Below, piece by piece: positions 24,545 to 34,227 of a stretch of DNA of 64,000 bases (position 1 is its first letter; each line of letters begins with the position of its first letter). The DNA is from Muribaculum sp. An289 (GTDB lineage: Bacteria; Bacteroidota; Bacteroidia; Bacteroidales; UBA932): NCBI RefSeq assembly GCF_002159555.1, contig NZ_NFIV01000008.1, positions 49,177-113,176 of the forward strand, given 5' to 3'. A program made the translations under genes and the position numbers. Under the pieces are notes generated by a model. The model saw only the letters and a list, made by a program, of their open reading frames with translations, was not told the DNA's origin and ran no database searches.

Positions 24545-25117
24545 CTACATCTCCTTTATCTTGTTAAACACCTTCCAGGCCGTTTCCACGGCAGCCGTGT
24601 AGGCCCTCGAAGTTATCGTCGAAGCAGTGATTGCATCGATATCGCCTCCGTCCTTCTTTACCTTAAGCACTACGGAGGAAGGGTCCAGCCCGCGGAATTG
24701 CTCTACGAAGGCATTGCCCTCTTCCGAAATCTTGGCTCCGAGCCCGGGGGTTTCAGCATGCGAAACCGGGACGGTATTGAAAATCATCCCATCGGCCGTA
24801 ATGCCTACCATGATTACTACGGAACCGCTGAAACCGGTTGCCGAAGTATTGATGGCATAACCTACTGTCTCGCCGGAAAGCGAAGCCGGATATACCGTAT
24901 AGTTCTTGCCGTCGAGTTCCACTTCGAACATTTCCTGCGAAGGGACATTGTCGAATTCCGGCACTACGCGGGCGATGGCCTCGTTCTGCTTATTCACATC
25001 GGCCTGGGCTATGGCATCCTTCGTAATGGCGTATGCACCTCCGAGCAGCGCCGAGCACACCAGGCAAATGACAGTCAAGCTGACAAACATATTTTTAACT
25101 GTGGATTCCAAAGCCAT
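24545..25117 (-). CDS. rnfG: Rnf complex flavoprotein subunit RnfG
   Basis: A 190-residue subunit with one N-terminal membrane anchor (about 10-30) and an FMN-binding domain facing the periplasm. The phrase HAETPGLGAKI is typical. The likely site of covalent FMN attachment is Thr169 in DAITASTITS, a variant of the S(G/A)(A/x)T motif recognised by the ApbE flavin transferase. No apbE gene is in the window. The gene lies 4 bases after rnfD. Confidence 0.93.
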   Translation of the reverse strand: MALESTVKNMFVSLTVICLVCSALLGGAYAITKDAIAQADVNKQNEAIARVVPEFDNVPSQEMFEVELDGKNYTVYPASLSGETVGYAINTSATGFSGSVVIMVGITADGMIFNTVPVSHAETPGLGAKISEEGNAFVEQFRGLDPSSVVLKVKKDGGDIDAITASTITSRAYTAAVETAWKVFNKIKEM

Positions 25118-25121
25118 TTTG

Positions 25122-26117
25122 CTACCTCCCGAATTTTCTTGGTTTTACATATTTGTTCAACAAAGGAACTACCGAATTCATTATGAGTATCGCGAATGAA
25201 ATTCCTTCCGGATATGAACCGAAATATCTGATAATTACAGTGATGAGACCTATTCCCACGCCATAAATAACCATTGCGGTCTTGCCCATCGGGGACGTCG
25301 CATAATCCGTTGCCATGAAAAACGAGCCCAGGAGCACACCGCCGGTAAGGATATTGAAAACAGGGTCGGTATAATACTGAGGGTCTATCAGCCAGAAAAT
25401 CCCGCTGAAAATGAAAATCGTACAGATGATGGCGAGCGGTATGTGCGGCTTTACGACCTTGCGCGCGAGCAGGTATATGAAGCCTATGATGAGGGCCACG
25501 GCCGATACCTCGCCTACGGAACCACCTATCCTCGCAAACAGCATCTCGGAATAAGTAAAACCGTTTGCGGCGAAAATCTCGTCCATTGTCATCCCGCCAG
25601 CAAGCCCTTCCTTGACTATGGCCAAAGGAGTGGCCCCTGAAACCGCATCCACTCCTGCCCCGGAAGCGCGGAGCCAGAAATCCGGAAGGGACCAGTCGGT
25701 CATCAGCGTAGGGAAGGATATCAGAAGGAAAACGCGGCCCGCTATGGCCGGATTGAAAATATTCTGACCGAGGCCTCCGAAAGACATCTTGACGACACCT
25801 ATCGAAAATACCGCGCCAACGGCTATGAGCCACCATGGGGAGTTCGGCGGAAGGTTCAACGCCAACAGCACGCCGGTCACGGCAGCCGACAAATCAGAAA
25901 CCGTACTTTTGCGTTTCATCAGAAACTTCGTGATAAGCCACTCGGTCAAAACGCAGGCAAGCACTCCCACAAGTGCAAGCATTATTACAGACATTCCGAA
26001 AAACCACACGGAAACCAGGAATGCGGGAGCCATCGCTATGAGCACGTCCCTCATAATCTTCCGTGTCGAGTCCGCCGAATGTATGTGCGGTGATGGTGAA
26101 ACTATTAACTTTTTCAT
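25122..26117 (-). CDS. rnfD: Rnf complex subunit RnfD
   Basis: A 331-residue integral membrane subunit with eight to ten hydrophobic segments, related to NqrB. The covalent FMN site is Thr163 in VSGATPLA. Conserved phrases GGLGQNIFNPA and ATDYATSPMG are also present. It is 4 bases before rnfG and 22 bases after rnfC. It should form part of the ion path and carry electrons between the flavins of RnfG and the core. Confidence 0.95.
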   Translation of the reverse strand: MKKLIVSPSPHIHSADSTRKIMRDVLIAMAPAFLVSVWFFGMSVIMLALVGVLACVLTEWLITKFLMKRKSTVSDLSAAVTGVLLALNLPPNSPWWLIAVGAVFSIGVVKMSFGGLGQNIFNPAIAGRVFLLISFPTLMTDWSLPDFWLRASGAGVDAVSGATPLAIVKEGLAGGMTMDEIFAANGFTYSEMLFARIGGSVGEVSAVALIIGFIYLLARKVVKPHIPLAIICTIFIFSGIFWLIDPQYYTDPVFNILTGGVLLGSFFMATDYATSPMGKTAMVIYGVGIGLITVIIRYFGSYPEGISFAILIMNSVVPLLNKYVKPRKFGR

Positions 26118-26139
26118 TTAAATACTTTTTCTTAACGGT

Positions 26140-27483
26140 TTATTTGGCCGCGGCCGCACGGCTCTTCATTATGCCGAGCACTTCGCGTTTATATACTCTT
26201 ATGGTATCCAGAAGCGGGATATGGGCAGGACAGCTGTAAAGGCAGCATCCGCATTCGATGCAGTCGTAAACCGCATTCTGCTCCAGCTCGTCCAGCTTCC
26301 TTGCACGGGCGAGCCTGTTGAGAAGATAAGGCTCCAGACCCATCGGACAGGCATCAACGCATTTGCCGCAACGTATGCAGTTGCCTTCCTCCTTCCTCAT
26401 TGTCTGCTCTGCCGTCAGACAAAGCAGGGAAGAAGTGCTCTTTACCGTCGTAGCTTCGATATTTGAAACGGCCCACCCCATCATAGGGCCTCCGCTTATG
26501 ATTTTTACCGCATTCTCGGGAATCCCGCCGGACTGCTCAAGGATGAAAGACAACGGGGTTCCGACCCTCACGCGGAGGTTCCTCTGTCTCGGGCAGCATT
26601 CTCCGGTAACAGTCAGCACATTGTCTATCAACGGCTTGTTTTTCTGCACGGCCTCATATACGGCAAGGGAAGTACCCACATTCTGCACTACGGCTCCGGC
26701 ATCTATCGGAAGCGCCATGGAAGGCACCTGACGGCCCGTAACCGCATTGATGAGCTGCTTCTCCCCGCCCTGCGGATAACGCTTTTTCAATGCCATGACC
26801 TCGATTCCCTCATGGGAACGGACGATTTTTCCGAGATTTTCAATTGCCTCCGGCTTGTTTTCTTCAATGCCTATCACTACGCGCGGGACACCGAGAACAA
26901 GCTTCATTATCTCAGCACCTATAACTATCTCCTCCCCGCGTTCGAGCATTATCCTGTAATCCGAAGTAAGGTACGGTTCGCATTCGGCCCCGTTGAGAAT
27001 CAGTATGTCGGCTTTCTTTCCCGGAGGAGGGGAAAGCTTGACATGGGTCGGGAACGTAGCGCCTCCGAGTCCCACGACACCGCATTTCCTGATGCGTTCA
27101 AGTATCTGTTCCCTGTCAAGGGTTATCTCCCTAACGATATCGCCGGTCCTGTCGATGTCCTCCATCCATTCGTCCCCCTCGACTTCTATATCGACATGTA
27201 CCACCATGTTTCCGAGCAGGTTGGCTTTCGGAGCCACCGCCTTTACGGTACCGGAAACGGGAGAATGCACATACGCCGAAATGAAACCGGACGGTTCACC
27301 TATGACCTGCCCTACCTTCACCTTGTCACCGACAGCTACTGCCGGAGTGGCCGGAGCACCGAGATGCTGCGCCATGGAAACGCTGAAAAGCGGTGCGAGA
27401 GGCAAGTCTTCAATCGCGCAATCCCGGGCTATCTTATGGTCATCGGGATGGACACCGCCTATTGAAAATGTTCTCTTTCTCAT
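26140..27483 (-). CDS. rnfC: Rnf complex subunit RnfC
   Basis: A 447-residue peripheral subunit that carries the NAD(H)/FMN site and two 4Fe-4S clusters. The Rossmann-type region shows GGATFPTHVKLSPP and the NGAECEPYLTSDYRIML phrase. The cluster motifs are CIRCGKCVDACP and CIECGCCLYSCP near residues 370-420. Length matches the short form without a repeated C-terminal tail. It lies 6 bases after rnfB. Together the operon passes electrons between reduced ferredoxin and NAD+. Confidence 0.95.
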   Translation of the reverse strand: MRKRTFSIGGVHPDDHKIARDCAIEDLPLAPLFSVSMAQHLGAPATPAVAVGDKVKVGQVIGEPSGFISAYVHSPVSGTVKAVAPKANLLGNMVVHVDIEVEGDEWMEDIDRTGDIVREITLDREQILERIRKCGVVGLGGATFPTHVKLSPPPGKKADILILNGAECEPYLTSDYRIMLERGEEIVIGAEIMKLVLGVPRVVIGIEENKPEAIENLGKIVRSHEGIEVMALKKRYPQGGEKQLINAVTGRQVPSMALPIDAGAVVQNVGTSLAVYEAVQKNKPLIDNVLTVTGECCPRQRNLRVRVGTPLSFILEQSGGIPENAVKIISGGPMMGWAVSNIEATTVKSTSSLLCLTAEQTMRKEEGNCIRCGKCVDACPMGLEPYLLNRLARARKLDELEQNAVYDCIECGCCLYSCPAHIPLLDTIRVYKREVLGIMKSRAAAAK

Positions 27484-27489
27484 ATCGAA

Positions 27490-28398
27490 TCAATTTAAGG
27501 ATTGGGCCGGCCTGTCTTCGTTTGCCGGAACCGCAACCGCGGACGGTTGGCCGGCTTCAGGAGCGACAGGCGGTTTTACAGGAAAATTAACCGCATGTAT
27601 GGCACCAGTCGGACATTCCGCAACGCATTTGCGGCACAGTTTGCACTTGTTGAAATCTATGTAAGCCAGATTGTTCTCTACGGTAATGGCACCGAAAGGA
27701 CAGGCTTTTGCGCATTTTCCGCAACCGATGCAGGCAACCTTGCAGGCCTTCTTCGCCACTCCGCCCTTGTCCTGGTTGGCGCAGGCGACATAAACCCTGC
27801 GGCCCTCCTTAGGACCTTTGAGACGAAGCTCAAGTATGTGCTTGGGACATTCGCGGACACAGGCGCCGCAGGCGGTACACAATTCCTGGTCCACCTCCGG
27901 AAGACCTGTTTCGGGATTCATTCTGATGGCCCCGAACTGGCAGACCCTTTCGCAATCGCCGCCGCCGAGACAGCCGAAACGGCATGCCGTCTCCCCGGCA
28001 TAAAGGGTGCTGATAACCTTGCACGAAACATAACCGTCATAAGAAGTGGTCTTTTCGCGGTTGCCGCAACTGCCGTTGCATCTGAGCACGGCAACCATCG
28101 GAGCCTGTTCGCCGGCCTCGAAACCAAGTACTCCGGCCACGGCCTTCATTACCTTGTTCCCGCCTACAGGACAGAAATGACCGTCCAGGCTCGAAGCCCC
28201 TACGCAGGCCTGCGCAAACGCATGGCAGCCGGCATGCCCGCAACCTCCGCAGTTCGCTCCCGGAAGAAGCGCCTCTACCTCATCCACGCGAGGGTCTTCC
28301 TCAACCTTGAACTTGGAAGCCACGAGATACAGGACCAAAGCCAAAACGGCTCCTAATACAGTCAAGACTGCTACAGTCCAAATGATTATTGTAAGCAT
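27490..28398 (-). CDS. rnfB: Rnf complex iron-sulfur subunit RnfB
   Basis: A 302-residue subunit with an N-terminal membrane anchor (about 1-25) and many cysteines. The first cluster is bound by CGGCGHAGCHAFAQAC. Further clusters include CTACGACVRECP, CIGCGKCAKACP and CKLCRKCVAECP, so it is the ferredoxin-facing entry point for electrons. The ATG at 28398 (MLTIIIWTVAV) starts directly before the anchor and is preferred over one nine codons upstream. It lies 45 bases after rseC. The C-terminus has a proline- and alanine-rich tail after the last cluster. Confidence 0.95.
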   Translation of the reverse strand: MLTIIIWTVAVLTVLGAVLALVLYLVASKFKVEEDPRVDEVEALLPGANCGGCGHAGCHAFAQACVGASSLDGHFCPVGGNKVMKAVAGVLGFEAGEQAPMVAVLRCNGSCGNREKTTSYDGYVSCKVISTLYAGETACRFGCLGGGDCERVCQFGAIRMNPETGLPEVDQELCTACGACVRECPKHILELRLKGPKEGRRVYVACANQDKGGVAKKACKVACIGCGKCAKACPFGAITVENNLAYIDFNKCKLCRKCVAECPTGAIHAVNFPVKPPVAPEAGQPSAVAVPANEDRPAQSLN

Positions 28399-28443
28399 AA
28401 TAAAAATACAAATATTTCCTGTCAACCAATATGTCCGGCCCCG

Positions 28444-28866
28444 TCAGGAGGCTTTGCGCAAGCTGAAACAGAACTGTCGGGCCAACTTGCCCCTCAACAA
28501 GTATATTACGAGATAATACAACCCCACCCCCGCTATGGAAATGGCCCCTACATACAGTTCCTTCATCCCCGCCGAGGACAAAGATAATATTAATATCATT
28601 AAAATCGCCAACGGAATCACATACGAAATCCAGACAGCCTTCAGCCCCATCGAACTTTTAAGCTCGACAAAAACCTTTTCCCCTGGCTCGAAAAGCCCGA
28701 AAGGAGGGACAGGCACGGTTATCAGCCTGACCGATTCGTCAGAAACCCCGCAGGCGCCTTTCGCATGGCAGCCCGCACAGGCGGTCTTGCATACCATTTC
28801 GACTGTCACGCTGTCCTTATGCACCTCGCGCACGATTCCGTCATGAATTATTTTCCCTTTACCCAT
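28444..28866 (-). CDS. rseC: RseC/MucC-family membrane protein
   Basis: A 140-residue protein with two transmembrane segments (about residues 75-95 and 100-120). The N-terminal domain carries the cysteine pattern CKTACAGCHAKGACG, which is diagnostic of the RseC/SoxR-reducing family. In Bacteroidota this gene heads rnf operons, and the protein is thought to help assemble or regulate the complex. It starts 5 bases after the DUF3108 gene and is followed by rnfB. Confidence 0.88.
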   Translation of the reverse strand: MGKGKIIHDGIVREVHKDSVTVEMVCKTACAGCHAKGACGVSDESVRLITVPVPPFGLFEPGEKVFVELKSSMGLKAVWISYVIPLAILMILILSLSSAGMKELYVGAISIAGVGLYYLVIYLLRGKLARQFCFSLRKAS

Positions 28867-28871
28867 AACAA

Positions 28872-29846
28872 TCAGTCTATCTTGGAGTCCAACGGATGTT
28901 TCAGCCCGGAAAAACCGGTTATCCTTCCCGACACCGAACCTACCTTTATAGGACTTTCGAAATATACCGGAACCTTGTTCTTGTCATCGGTGACCCAGAT
29001 ATACATGTCCGTATCCCCGTTGAACACCTCGCCGGCCACCATCCTTGCGGCGAATTTGATGGTCCGGAATTTTCCCACGCCCCTTATTCTTATCGTTTCC
29101 CGACCCAAAATTATAAAATAAAGATTATAAATGCCATCATCTATCGCGAACGATATCGGATATTTTACATTTTCTTCATAATTTGAAAAATCCAGGTTCC
29201 TCGCGAAATAAAACAGCGATACAAGATCGAAGGTGCATTCGGTCCCCGGAAGTACCATGGAAGTATCCCCGAGCCTCGTCGTATAGACGTCCGCCTCTAT
29301 TTGCTCCCCGGGGCGTATCCATCTATAATTGTTCCGCGCCTCGTATCCGCCCTCGTAAGTATCCCTCGATGAAGCGAGGGGCCTCATGTCGCTTTGCCGG
29401 AACCAGGACTCGAAACGCTCGCGCACCTTGAAAAACATGTCGAAAAATCTGGAAGTGCGTCCTTCGGCAATACAATGGTACAAAGGGACACCGCTTCCTC
29501 CCTCGGCTTCTGCCACCGTAGCGGAAGCCTTGCCGACTTCAGAATCCAAAATGCCCCATACATACCTGACAGAAAATTCAAGCCTTTCCCCTTCGTCGAA
29601 GGCACAGTCCTCAGGGGGTATCTCCCTTACGGGAAGGCACTCCCGGGGAGGTTCCTGCAAAAGCTCCTCCAATGATTTCTGCCGTTCTTGCGGCAAAACA
29701 TCCTGTGCATGTATGGAAAACATGGGGAAAAACAGGCAACACGAACATGCGAGCGCAAAAAGGAACGCCCTGCATGCATCCTGACGGGATCCGGCATCAG
29801 AAACCTGCTCCGGCAGGCATATCATCGTATGACTGTCTGTCCTCAT
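28872..29846 (-). CDS. DUF3108 exported protein
   Basis: A 324-residue protein of the DUF3108 family. A hydrophobic segment at about residues 27-46 followed by SIHAQD looks like a signal peptide after an N-terminal extension, and the mature part contains the family's beta-rich domain (FSVRYVWGILDSEVGKASAT, YMWVTDD-like IYIWVTDDKNKVPVYFESP). The function is unknown; members are periplasmic or outer-membrane-linked. The ATG at 29846 lies 50 bases inside the dnaB 3' end, and a second ATG at 29825 is possible. The unusually long N-region before the signal peptide suggests the true start could be a later non-ATG codon. Confidence 0.8.
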   Translation of the reverse strand: MRTDSHTMICLPEQVSDAGSRQDACRAFLFALACSCCLFFPMFSIHAQDVLPQERQKSLEELLQEPPRECLPVREIPPEDCAFDEGERLEFSVRYVWGILDSEVGKASATVAEAEGGSGVPLYHCIAEGRTSRFFDMFFKVRERFESWFRQSDMRPLASSRDTYEGGYEARNNYRWIRPGEQIEADVYTTRLGDTSMVLPGTECTFDLVSLFYFARNLDFSNYEENVKYPISFAIDDGIYNLYFIILGRETIRIRGVGKFRTIKFAARMVAGEVFNGDTDMYIWVTDDKNKVPVYFESPIKVGSVSGRITGFSGLKHPLDSKID

Positions 29847-31302
29847 TCATTCTGGAATTTGTACGGGAAACCGTGTAACTGCTTCCGCCGAGAAGGGCGC
29901 TTTGCGAAATATCGTCCACGAAACGGAGCTCCGAAGACCTGAAACGCATCGGGATGTCGCAGGTCTCTCCGTTACGGTGCTTTGCTATGATAATGTCTGT
30001 ACGTCCTTCATCATTAGGGTCTTCAGGTGTGATTCCATAGTCGTAACGGTGGACGAACATAACGATATCGGCATCCTGCTCTATGGAACCGGATTCGCGC
30101 AAGTCGCTCAGCTGCGGACGGCTGTTGGCGCCAGGACGGGTAACCACACTGCGGTTCAGCTGGGAGAGTGCAATTATAGGGATATTCAGCTCCTTTGCCG
30201 TGGCCTTAAGGGACCTCGAAATCGCAGCCACCTCCTGTTCCCTCATCCCTCGCAATTCGGCAGGGCCGTTCATAAGTTGCAGATAATCTATGATTATAAG
30301 CCTGACCCCATGCTTCTGCACCAGTCTCCGCGCCTTGGTCCTGAATTCCCCTATAGGCAGTGAAGACGTATCGTCGATATACAGCGGAGCCTTGGCAAGC
30401 CCCTTTATCCTTTCATTCAGCTGCACCCATTCATAATCCTCCAACGGGGAGCCTCCCTTGATTTTATCGGCGGAAAGCCCCGTTTCAGAAATCATCAGCC
30501 TCTTGACAAGCTGTATGGAAGGCATTTCCAACGAGAAAAACGCTACCGGGATATTGTAATCTACAGTCATGTTCCTCGCGATGTTGAGCACGAATGCCGT
30601 CTTACCCATCGAAGGGCGGGCCGCCACTATGATGAGGTCGGAAGGCTGCCAGCCGAGGGTCTTCCGGTCGAGCCCCTCCATTCCTGACGGAAGCCCGCTG
30701 AGGCCGTCGCCCCTTTCCTGGCTCTTTTCTATGTCCTCTATCGCATCGTTGATGATGGACTGTATGGTCCTCGTGTCCCTCTTGATATTGCTTTCGACTA
30801 TGGAAAATATGGATTGCTGGGCGCCGTCGAGCAAATCGTCCACGTTCACGCTGTCGTCGAAGGCGTCCTTCAGAATCTTGTACGAACTCGTTATCAGGGA
30901 CCTCTGGATATATTTCTGCCTCAGGATACGGCAATGCTGCTCTATATGGGCCGCCGCCCCTATCTTCAGACTGAGCTGTGTAAGGAAATAGACACCTCCG
31001 GCAGACTCAAGGGTGCCGGATTTCTGCATCTGCTGGGATACGGTATAGATATCTATCGGGGAATGCTCCGCCGCAAGGGAACTGATGGCCTCGAACACCT
31101 TTCTGTCGGACTCCTTGTAAAAACATTCGGAATCCAAATCGTCCAGCACTCCGGAAACCACTTCAGGCTCGACAAGCAAGGCGCCCAGCACAGCCTCCTC
31201 GACATCTATCGCCTGCGGAGGCTTTACCCCCATCTCAAGGCTTATGCCGTCCAGATTGACCGTGCCGCGCTTGTTGTTGTCGTTTTTACGCCTGACAGCC
31301 AT
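29797..31302 (-). CDS. dnaB: Replicative DNA helicase DnaB
   Basis: A 501-residue hexameric helicase that unwinds DNA ahead of the replication fork. An N-terminal DnaB domain (about 25-130, EEAVLGALLVEPE) is followed by a RecA-like domain with Walker A ARPSMGKT (about 228-235) and Walker B LIIIDYLQLM. Conserved SRSLKATAKELNIPIIALSQ and an RESGSIEQDADIVMFV segment are present. The ATG at 31302 is chosen; a TTG five codons upstream abuts the previous stop. The last 50 bases overlap the DUF3108 gene. No intein is present. Confidence 0.96.
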   Translation of the reverse strand: MAVRRKNDNNKRGTVNLDGISLEMGVKPPQAIDVEEAVLGALLVEPEVVSGVLDDLDSECFYKESDRKVFEAISSLAAEHSPIDIYTVSQQMQKSGTLESAGGVYFLTQLSLKIGAAAHIEQHCRILRQKYIQRSLITSSYKILKDAFDDSVNVDDLLDGAQQSIFSIVESNIKRDTRTIQSIINDAIEDIEKSQERGDGLSGLPSGMEGLDRKTLGWQPSDLIIVAARPSMGKTAFVLNIARNMTVDYNIPVAFFSLEMPSIQLVKRLMISETGLSADKIKGGSPLEDYEWVQLNERIKGLAKAPLYIDDTSSLPIGEFRTKARRLVQKHGVRLIIIDYLQLMNGPAELRGMREQEVAAISRSLKATAKELNIPIIALSQLNRSVVTRPGANSRPQLSDLRESGSIEQDADIVMFVHRYDYGITPEDPNDEGRTDIIIAKHRNGETCDIPMRFRSSELRFVDDISQSALLGGSSYTVSRTNSRMNEDRQSYDDMPAGAGF

Positions 31303-31317
31303 TTTCCCTGATTGCAA

Positions 31318-32139
31318 CTATTCTATTTCCTCATCGAAGCTCGGGCTCACTATGATACGTCCGCAATATTCGCAGACAATCAGCTTTTTGTTGGAATTGA
31401 TATCCAACTGTCTTTGAGGAGGTATCTTGTTGAAGCAACCGCCGCATGCATCCCTTTGGATGGTAACAACGGCCAGGTGGTTGCGCGCATTGGAACGCAC
31501 CTTGTCGTATGCCGAAAGTGTCCTCTTGTCTATCTTGGCAGCCAGCGCCTCGCGTTTCTCGCGGAGAACGGCTTCCTCCTTAGTCGTCTCCTCGACTATG
31601 CTTTCAAGCTCGGCCTTTTTGCATTTCAGGTCCTCCTGCCTGCCGGCAAGAAGTTTTTTCGTCTCTTCTATTTCGTTCTTCACGCCTGTTATCTGGGCGG
31701 TAAGCATGGAAATCTTCTTTTCCTGCGCCTGACGTTCGAGATCCTGGTATTCTATCTGCTTGTTAAGCGATTCGTACTCACGGTTATTGGTAAAATTGTC
31801 GAGCTGGCCTTTGTATTTTTCCATAAGGGCCTGGGCCTCGACGATGAGGTGCTTGTGCTCGGATATCTCCTGCTTGGCAGCATCGACTTCGGCATTGAAA
31901 CGTGAAATCCTCGTCTTCAGGCCTTCTATCTCGCTTTCCAGCTGCTCGACTTCAAGAGGCAGCTCCCCGCGCAGAAGTATTATACGGTCTATTTTGGAAT
32001 CCGTCTTCTGAAGTGCATAAAGGGTACGGAGCTTTTCCTCCATGCTTATGTCCGAATCGGCCATGTTCGCCTGCACCGAAACGAAAGTCTCCCTGTCGCT
32101 TATCGGGGGAATTATTTTTTTTGTCTTCTTAACAACCAT
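31318..32139 (-). CDS. Zinc-ribbon coiled-coil protein (C4-type, CdsZ-like)
   Basis: A 273-residue protein. Residues about 30-200 form a long coiled coil rich in Glu, Lys and Leu, and the C-terminus is a C4 zinc ribbon (CGGCFNKIPPQRQ then CEYCGRII). This matches the bacterial zf-RING_7/CdsZ family, whose members bind nucleic acid or act as scaffolds; the exact role is unclear. The ATG at 32139 (MVVKKTKKIIPP) is just beyond the end of the Nif3-like gene and is preferred over an upstream codon that would overlap it. It lies between the Nif3-like gene and dnaB. Confidence 0.88.
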   Translation of the reverse strand: MVVKKTKKIIPPISDRETFVSVQANMADSDISMEEKLRTLYALQKTDSKIDRIILLRGELPLEVEQLESEIEGLKTRISRFNAEVDAAKQEISEHKHLIVEAQALMEKYKGQLDNFTNNREYESLNKQIEYQDLERQAQEKKISMLTAQITGVKNEIEETKKLLAGRQEDLKCKKAELESIVEETTKEEAVLREKREALAAKIDKRTLSAYDKVRSNARNHLAVVTIQRDACGGCFNKIPPQRQLDINSNKKLIVCEYCGRIIVSPSFDEEIE

Positions 32140-32143
32140 AACG

Positions 32144-32926
32144 TTATAGATAATATACAGGATTATGTTTTGTTTTCGCAATATGGATTGCAAAGGTAGG
32201 AAAATTTTTCTTTAATACGGAAAATAATATCTCCGTTATGGCTTCTTCGCCTTCATAATGCCCTATGTCCGCAACCATGAAACCTTCGGGCGTATAAAAA
32301 TCGTGATAGGACAGATCGCCGGTGACATATATCTGCGCACCCGAAGCCATGGCCGCACCTATCAGGGAAGAGCCCGAGCCGCCGCAAAGCGCGATGCGCG
32401 AAACCGGCGACGGGAGTTTTTTCGAACAGCGCAATACCTTGCATCCGAAGGCAGTTTTCAGAAGCGGAATGAGCGAATCGACAGGAAGAGGTTCCGGCAA
32501 ATTCCCGACAACCCCGAGGCCCGAAACTCCGTCCCCTTCGAGGAAAGTCATGTTTTCCAGGCCGATCGCCCTCCCCATGGCCCCGCTTACTCCCGCCATC
32601 ACCTTGTCGGCGCTCGTATGAGCCGCATATACGGCAACGTCGTTTTTTATAGCGGCCACCAAAGCATCCGAAACGGGATCCCCGGAAACCACTTTCCTTA
32701 TACCTTTAAATATTAGCGGGTGATGGGTTATCACAAGATTGGCTCCCATTGAAACGGCTTCCCTTATCAGTTCTTCCGTACAGTCGAAACCTATCAGGAC
32801 TCCCTTTATTTCCATTTCCGGATTCCCGTAAAGCAGCCCCGAATTGTCCCAGTCCTCCTGATAGGAAAGCGGGGCGAAACCATTCAGCGCATCCAGTATC
32901 AAAGACAGTTCCATTGCATCGTTCAT
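32144..32926 (-). CDS. Nif3-like dinuclear metal-centre protein
   Basis: A 260-residue protein of the Nif3/GTP cyclohydrolase I type 2-like family. Metal ligands are visible in VITHHPLIFKG (two histidines, about residue 63), in AAHTSADK, and in DIGHYEGEE at the C-terminus. It is the short form without the inserted central domain found in many Gram-positive members. Family function is poorly defined; a role as a metal-dependent hydrolase is inferred. Its start overlaps the MerR-type gene stop by four bases (ATGA). In Bacteroidota it is regularly next to the zinc-ribbon gene, as here. Confidence 0.9.
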   Translation of the reverse strand: MNDAMELSLILDALNGFAPLSYQEDWDNSGLLYGNPEMEIKGVLIGFDCTEELIREAVSMGANLVITHHPLIFKGIRKVVSGDPVSDALVAAIKNDVAVYAAHTSADKVMAGVSGAMGRAIGLENMTFLEGDGVSGLGVVGNLPEPLPVDSLIPLLKTAFGCKVLRCSKKLPSPVSRIALCGGSGSSLIGAAMASGAQIYVTGDLSYHDFYTPEGFMVADIGHYEGEEAITEILFSVLKKNFPTFAIHIAKTKHNPVYYL

Positions 32927-33246
32927 AAAGATTTGTATACTTCGACAAGCTGTTCCCTTATGCTTGCCAGCTTTTCCTTGACCATGACATCCGAGCCGAG
33001 CCCGCCGCCCTGCTTGTCAGCAAGAAGCCTTTTATAGGCCCCGTCGAGAGTCATTCCCTTGGTTTTGACGAGATAATGTATCTTCTTGAACATCACGAAG
33101 TCATCTTCGGTAAACACACGGTCTCCCTTGCCGTCCCTCGAAGGTTTCAGCAGTTTGGGGAACTTGTTCGCCCAGAACCTGACAAGCGAAGGGCTTTCCC
33201 CCAACCCGTCGGCTATGTCCCCGACCTTATAAAACAATCTTCCCAT
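32923..33246 (-). CDS. MerR-type winged-helix regulator
   Basis: A 107-residue protein with a MerR helix-turn-helix at residues about 5-70 (FYKVGDIADGLGESPSLVRF, then WANKFPKLLKPSRDGKGDRV) and a short helical tail. There is no cysteine-rich metal-binding end, so it is not a metal sensor of the classical type. It is encoded between the second M23 peptidase and the Nif3-like protein and overlaps the latter by four bases. Target genes are unknown. Confidence 0.85.
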   Translation of the reverse strand: MGRLFYKVGDIADGLGESPSLVRFWANKFPKLLKPSRDGKGDRVFTEDDFVMFKKIHYLVKTKGMTLDGAYKRLLADKQGGGLGSDVMVKEKLASIREQLVEVYKSL

Positions 33247-33267
33247 AATACAGAACCGGAATAAAAA

Positions 33268-34224
33268 TCAATCCAACGACTGGCCGGTACCGGCCGAAAG
33301 CCTTATCATCCCTATATAGTCGGACGGGGATTCCGAAGCGAAAAAATAATGCACCGGATTCATCGTCTTGCCGTCCTTGTGTACCTCATAATGAAGATGG
33401 GCCGCGAAAGTCAGCCCGCTGACCCCGACTACACCTACCTGCTCCCCACGGGCGATACGCCTGCCCTTCCTGACATTTATTTCGGAAAGATGGGCATATA
33501 TGCTTTCGTACCCGTGCCCGTGGTCTATTACCACATAGTTGCCCATGCCCGTCTTGGACCTGACTACCTGTTTTACCGTCCCCGGGGCCGAAGCGACTAC
33601 CTTGTCTCCTGCATAAGCAAGTATGTCGAGCCCTGTATGGTTATAGACTATCTTATAGAAAGGATTCATTTTCCTGCCTATCGAAGCGCCGGTCTGCGTT
33701 ATCGTAAAATCCGGAACAGGCGAAGACAGTGGAATCAAGAATATGCTGTCCGCCGCCTTGTCCGAAACGATCCGGGCTATCTCCGACAGCCGCCCGCCGA
33801 TGGACGACGACATGGCCACCGAGGCTTCTACGGCTTCGTTGGTCCTGTGGACAATCTCGCTTTCGGGAAGCGAATCCAGGGCATTGAGGAATATGAAACG
33901 TTTTTCCCAGTCGGAAAAAATCGGTTCCGAATCGAAGATTTTCGAATAAATGTCCCTGTCGCGCACTTCCAGACCGGCAACTATATCGTCCAAAAGCGCC
34001 ACCTTCTCTTCAATCGTACCGTATTTTTCCTCTATCAGACGGTTTTCGGCACGCAGCCTCCTCTCCTCCGACGTACTGAAAAAAACGGCTATTATTATAT
34101 AGTACAGGGCTGCCAGGGCGATACTGGCGAGAAAATATTTCATCACCGTCCGGAAAATATGTCCGGCCGAACGCTTCTGCCGCTCGAATCTGAGCCCGTC
34201 CTTATTGTAAACGTATTTTTCCAT
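33268..34224 (-). CDS. M23-family peptidase, membrane-anchored (copy 2)
   Basis: A 318-residue protein with one transmembrane segment (about 28-48), a coiled-coil region (about 55-125), and a C-terminal LytM/M23 domain. Zinc ligands are seen in NHTGLDILA, in VIDHGHGYESIYAHLS and in AHLHYEVHKDGKTMNPVHYF. M23 enzymes cleave peptide cross-bridges in peptidoglycan; members with a coiled coil can instead activate other enzymes. The HxxxD and HxH ligands are all present, so it may be catalytically active. It is 3 bases after a paralogue. Confidence 0.9.
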   Translation of the reverse strand: MEKYVYNKDGLRFERQKRSAGHIFRTVMKYFLASIALAALYYIIIAVFFSTSEERRLRAENRLIEEKYGTIEEKVALLDDIVAGLEVRDRDIYSKIFDSEPIFSDWEKRFIFLNALDSLPESEIVHRTNEAVEASVAMSSSIGGRLSEIARIVSDKAADSIFLIPLSSPVPDFTITQTGASIGRKMNPFYKIVYNHTGLDILAYAGDKVVASAPGTVKQVVRSKTGMGNYVVIDHGHGYESIYAHLSEINVRKGRRIARGEQVGVVGVSGLTFAAHLHYEVHKDGKTMNPVHYFFASESPSDYIGMIRLSAGTGQSLD

Positions 34225-34227
34225 ACG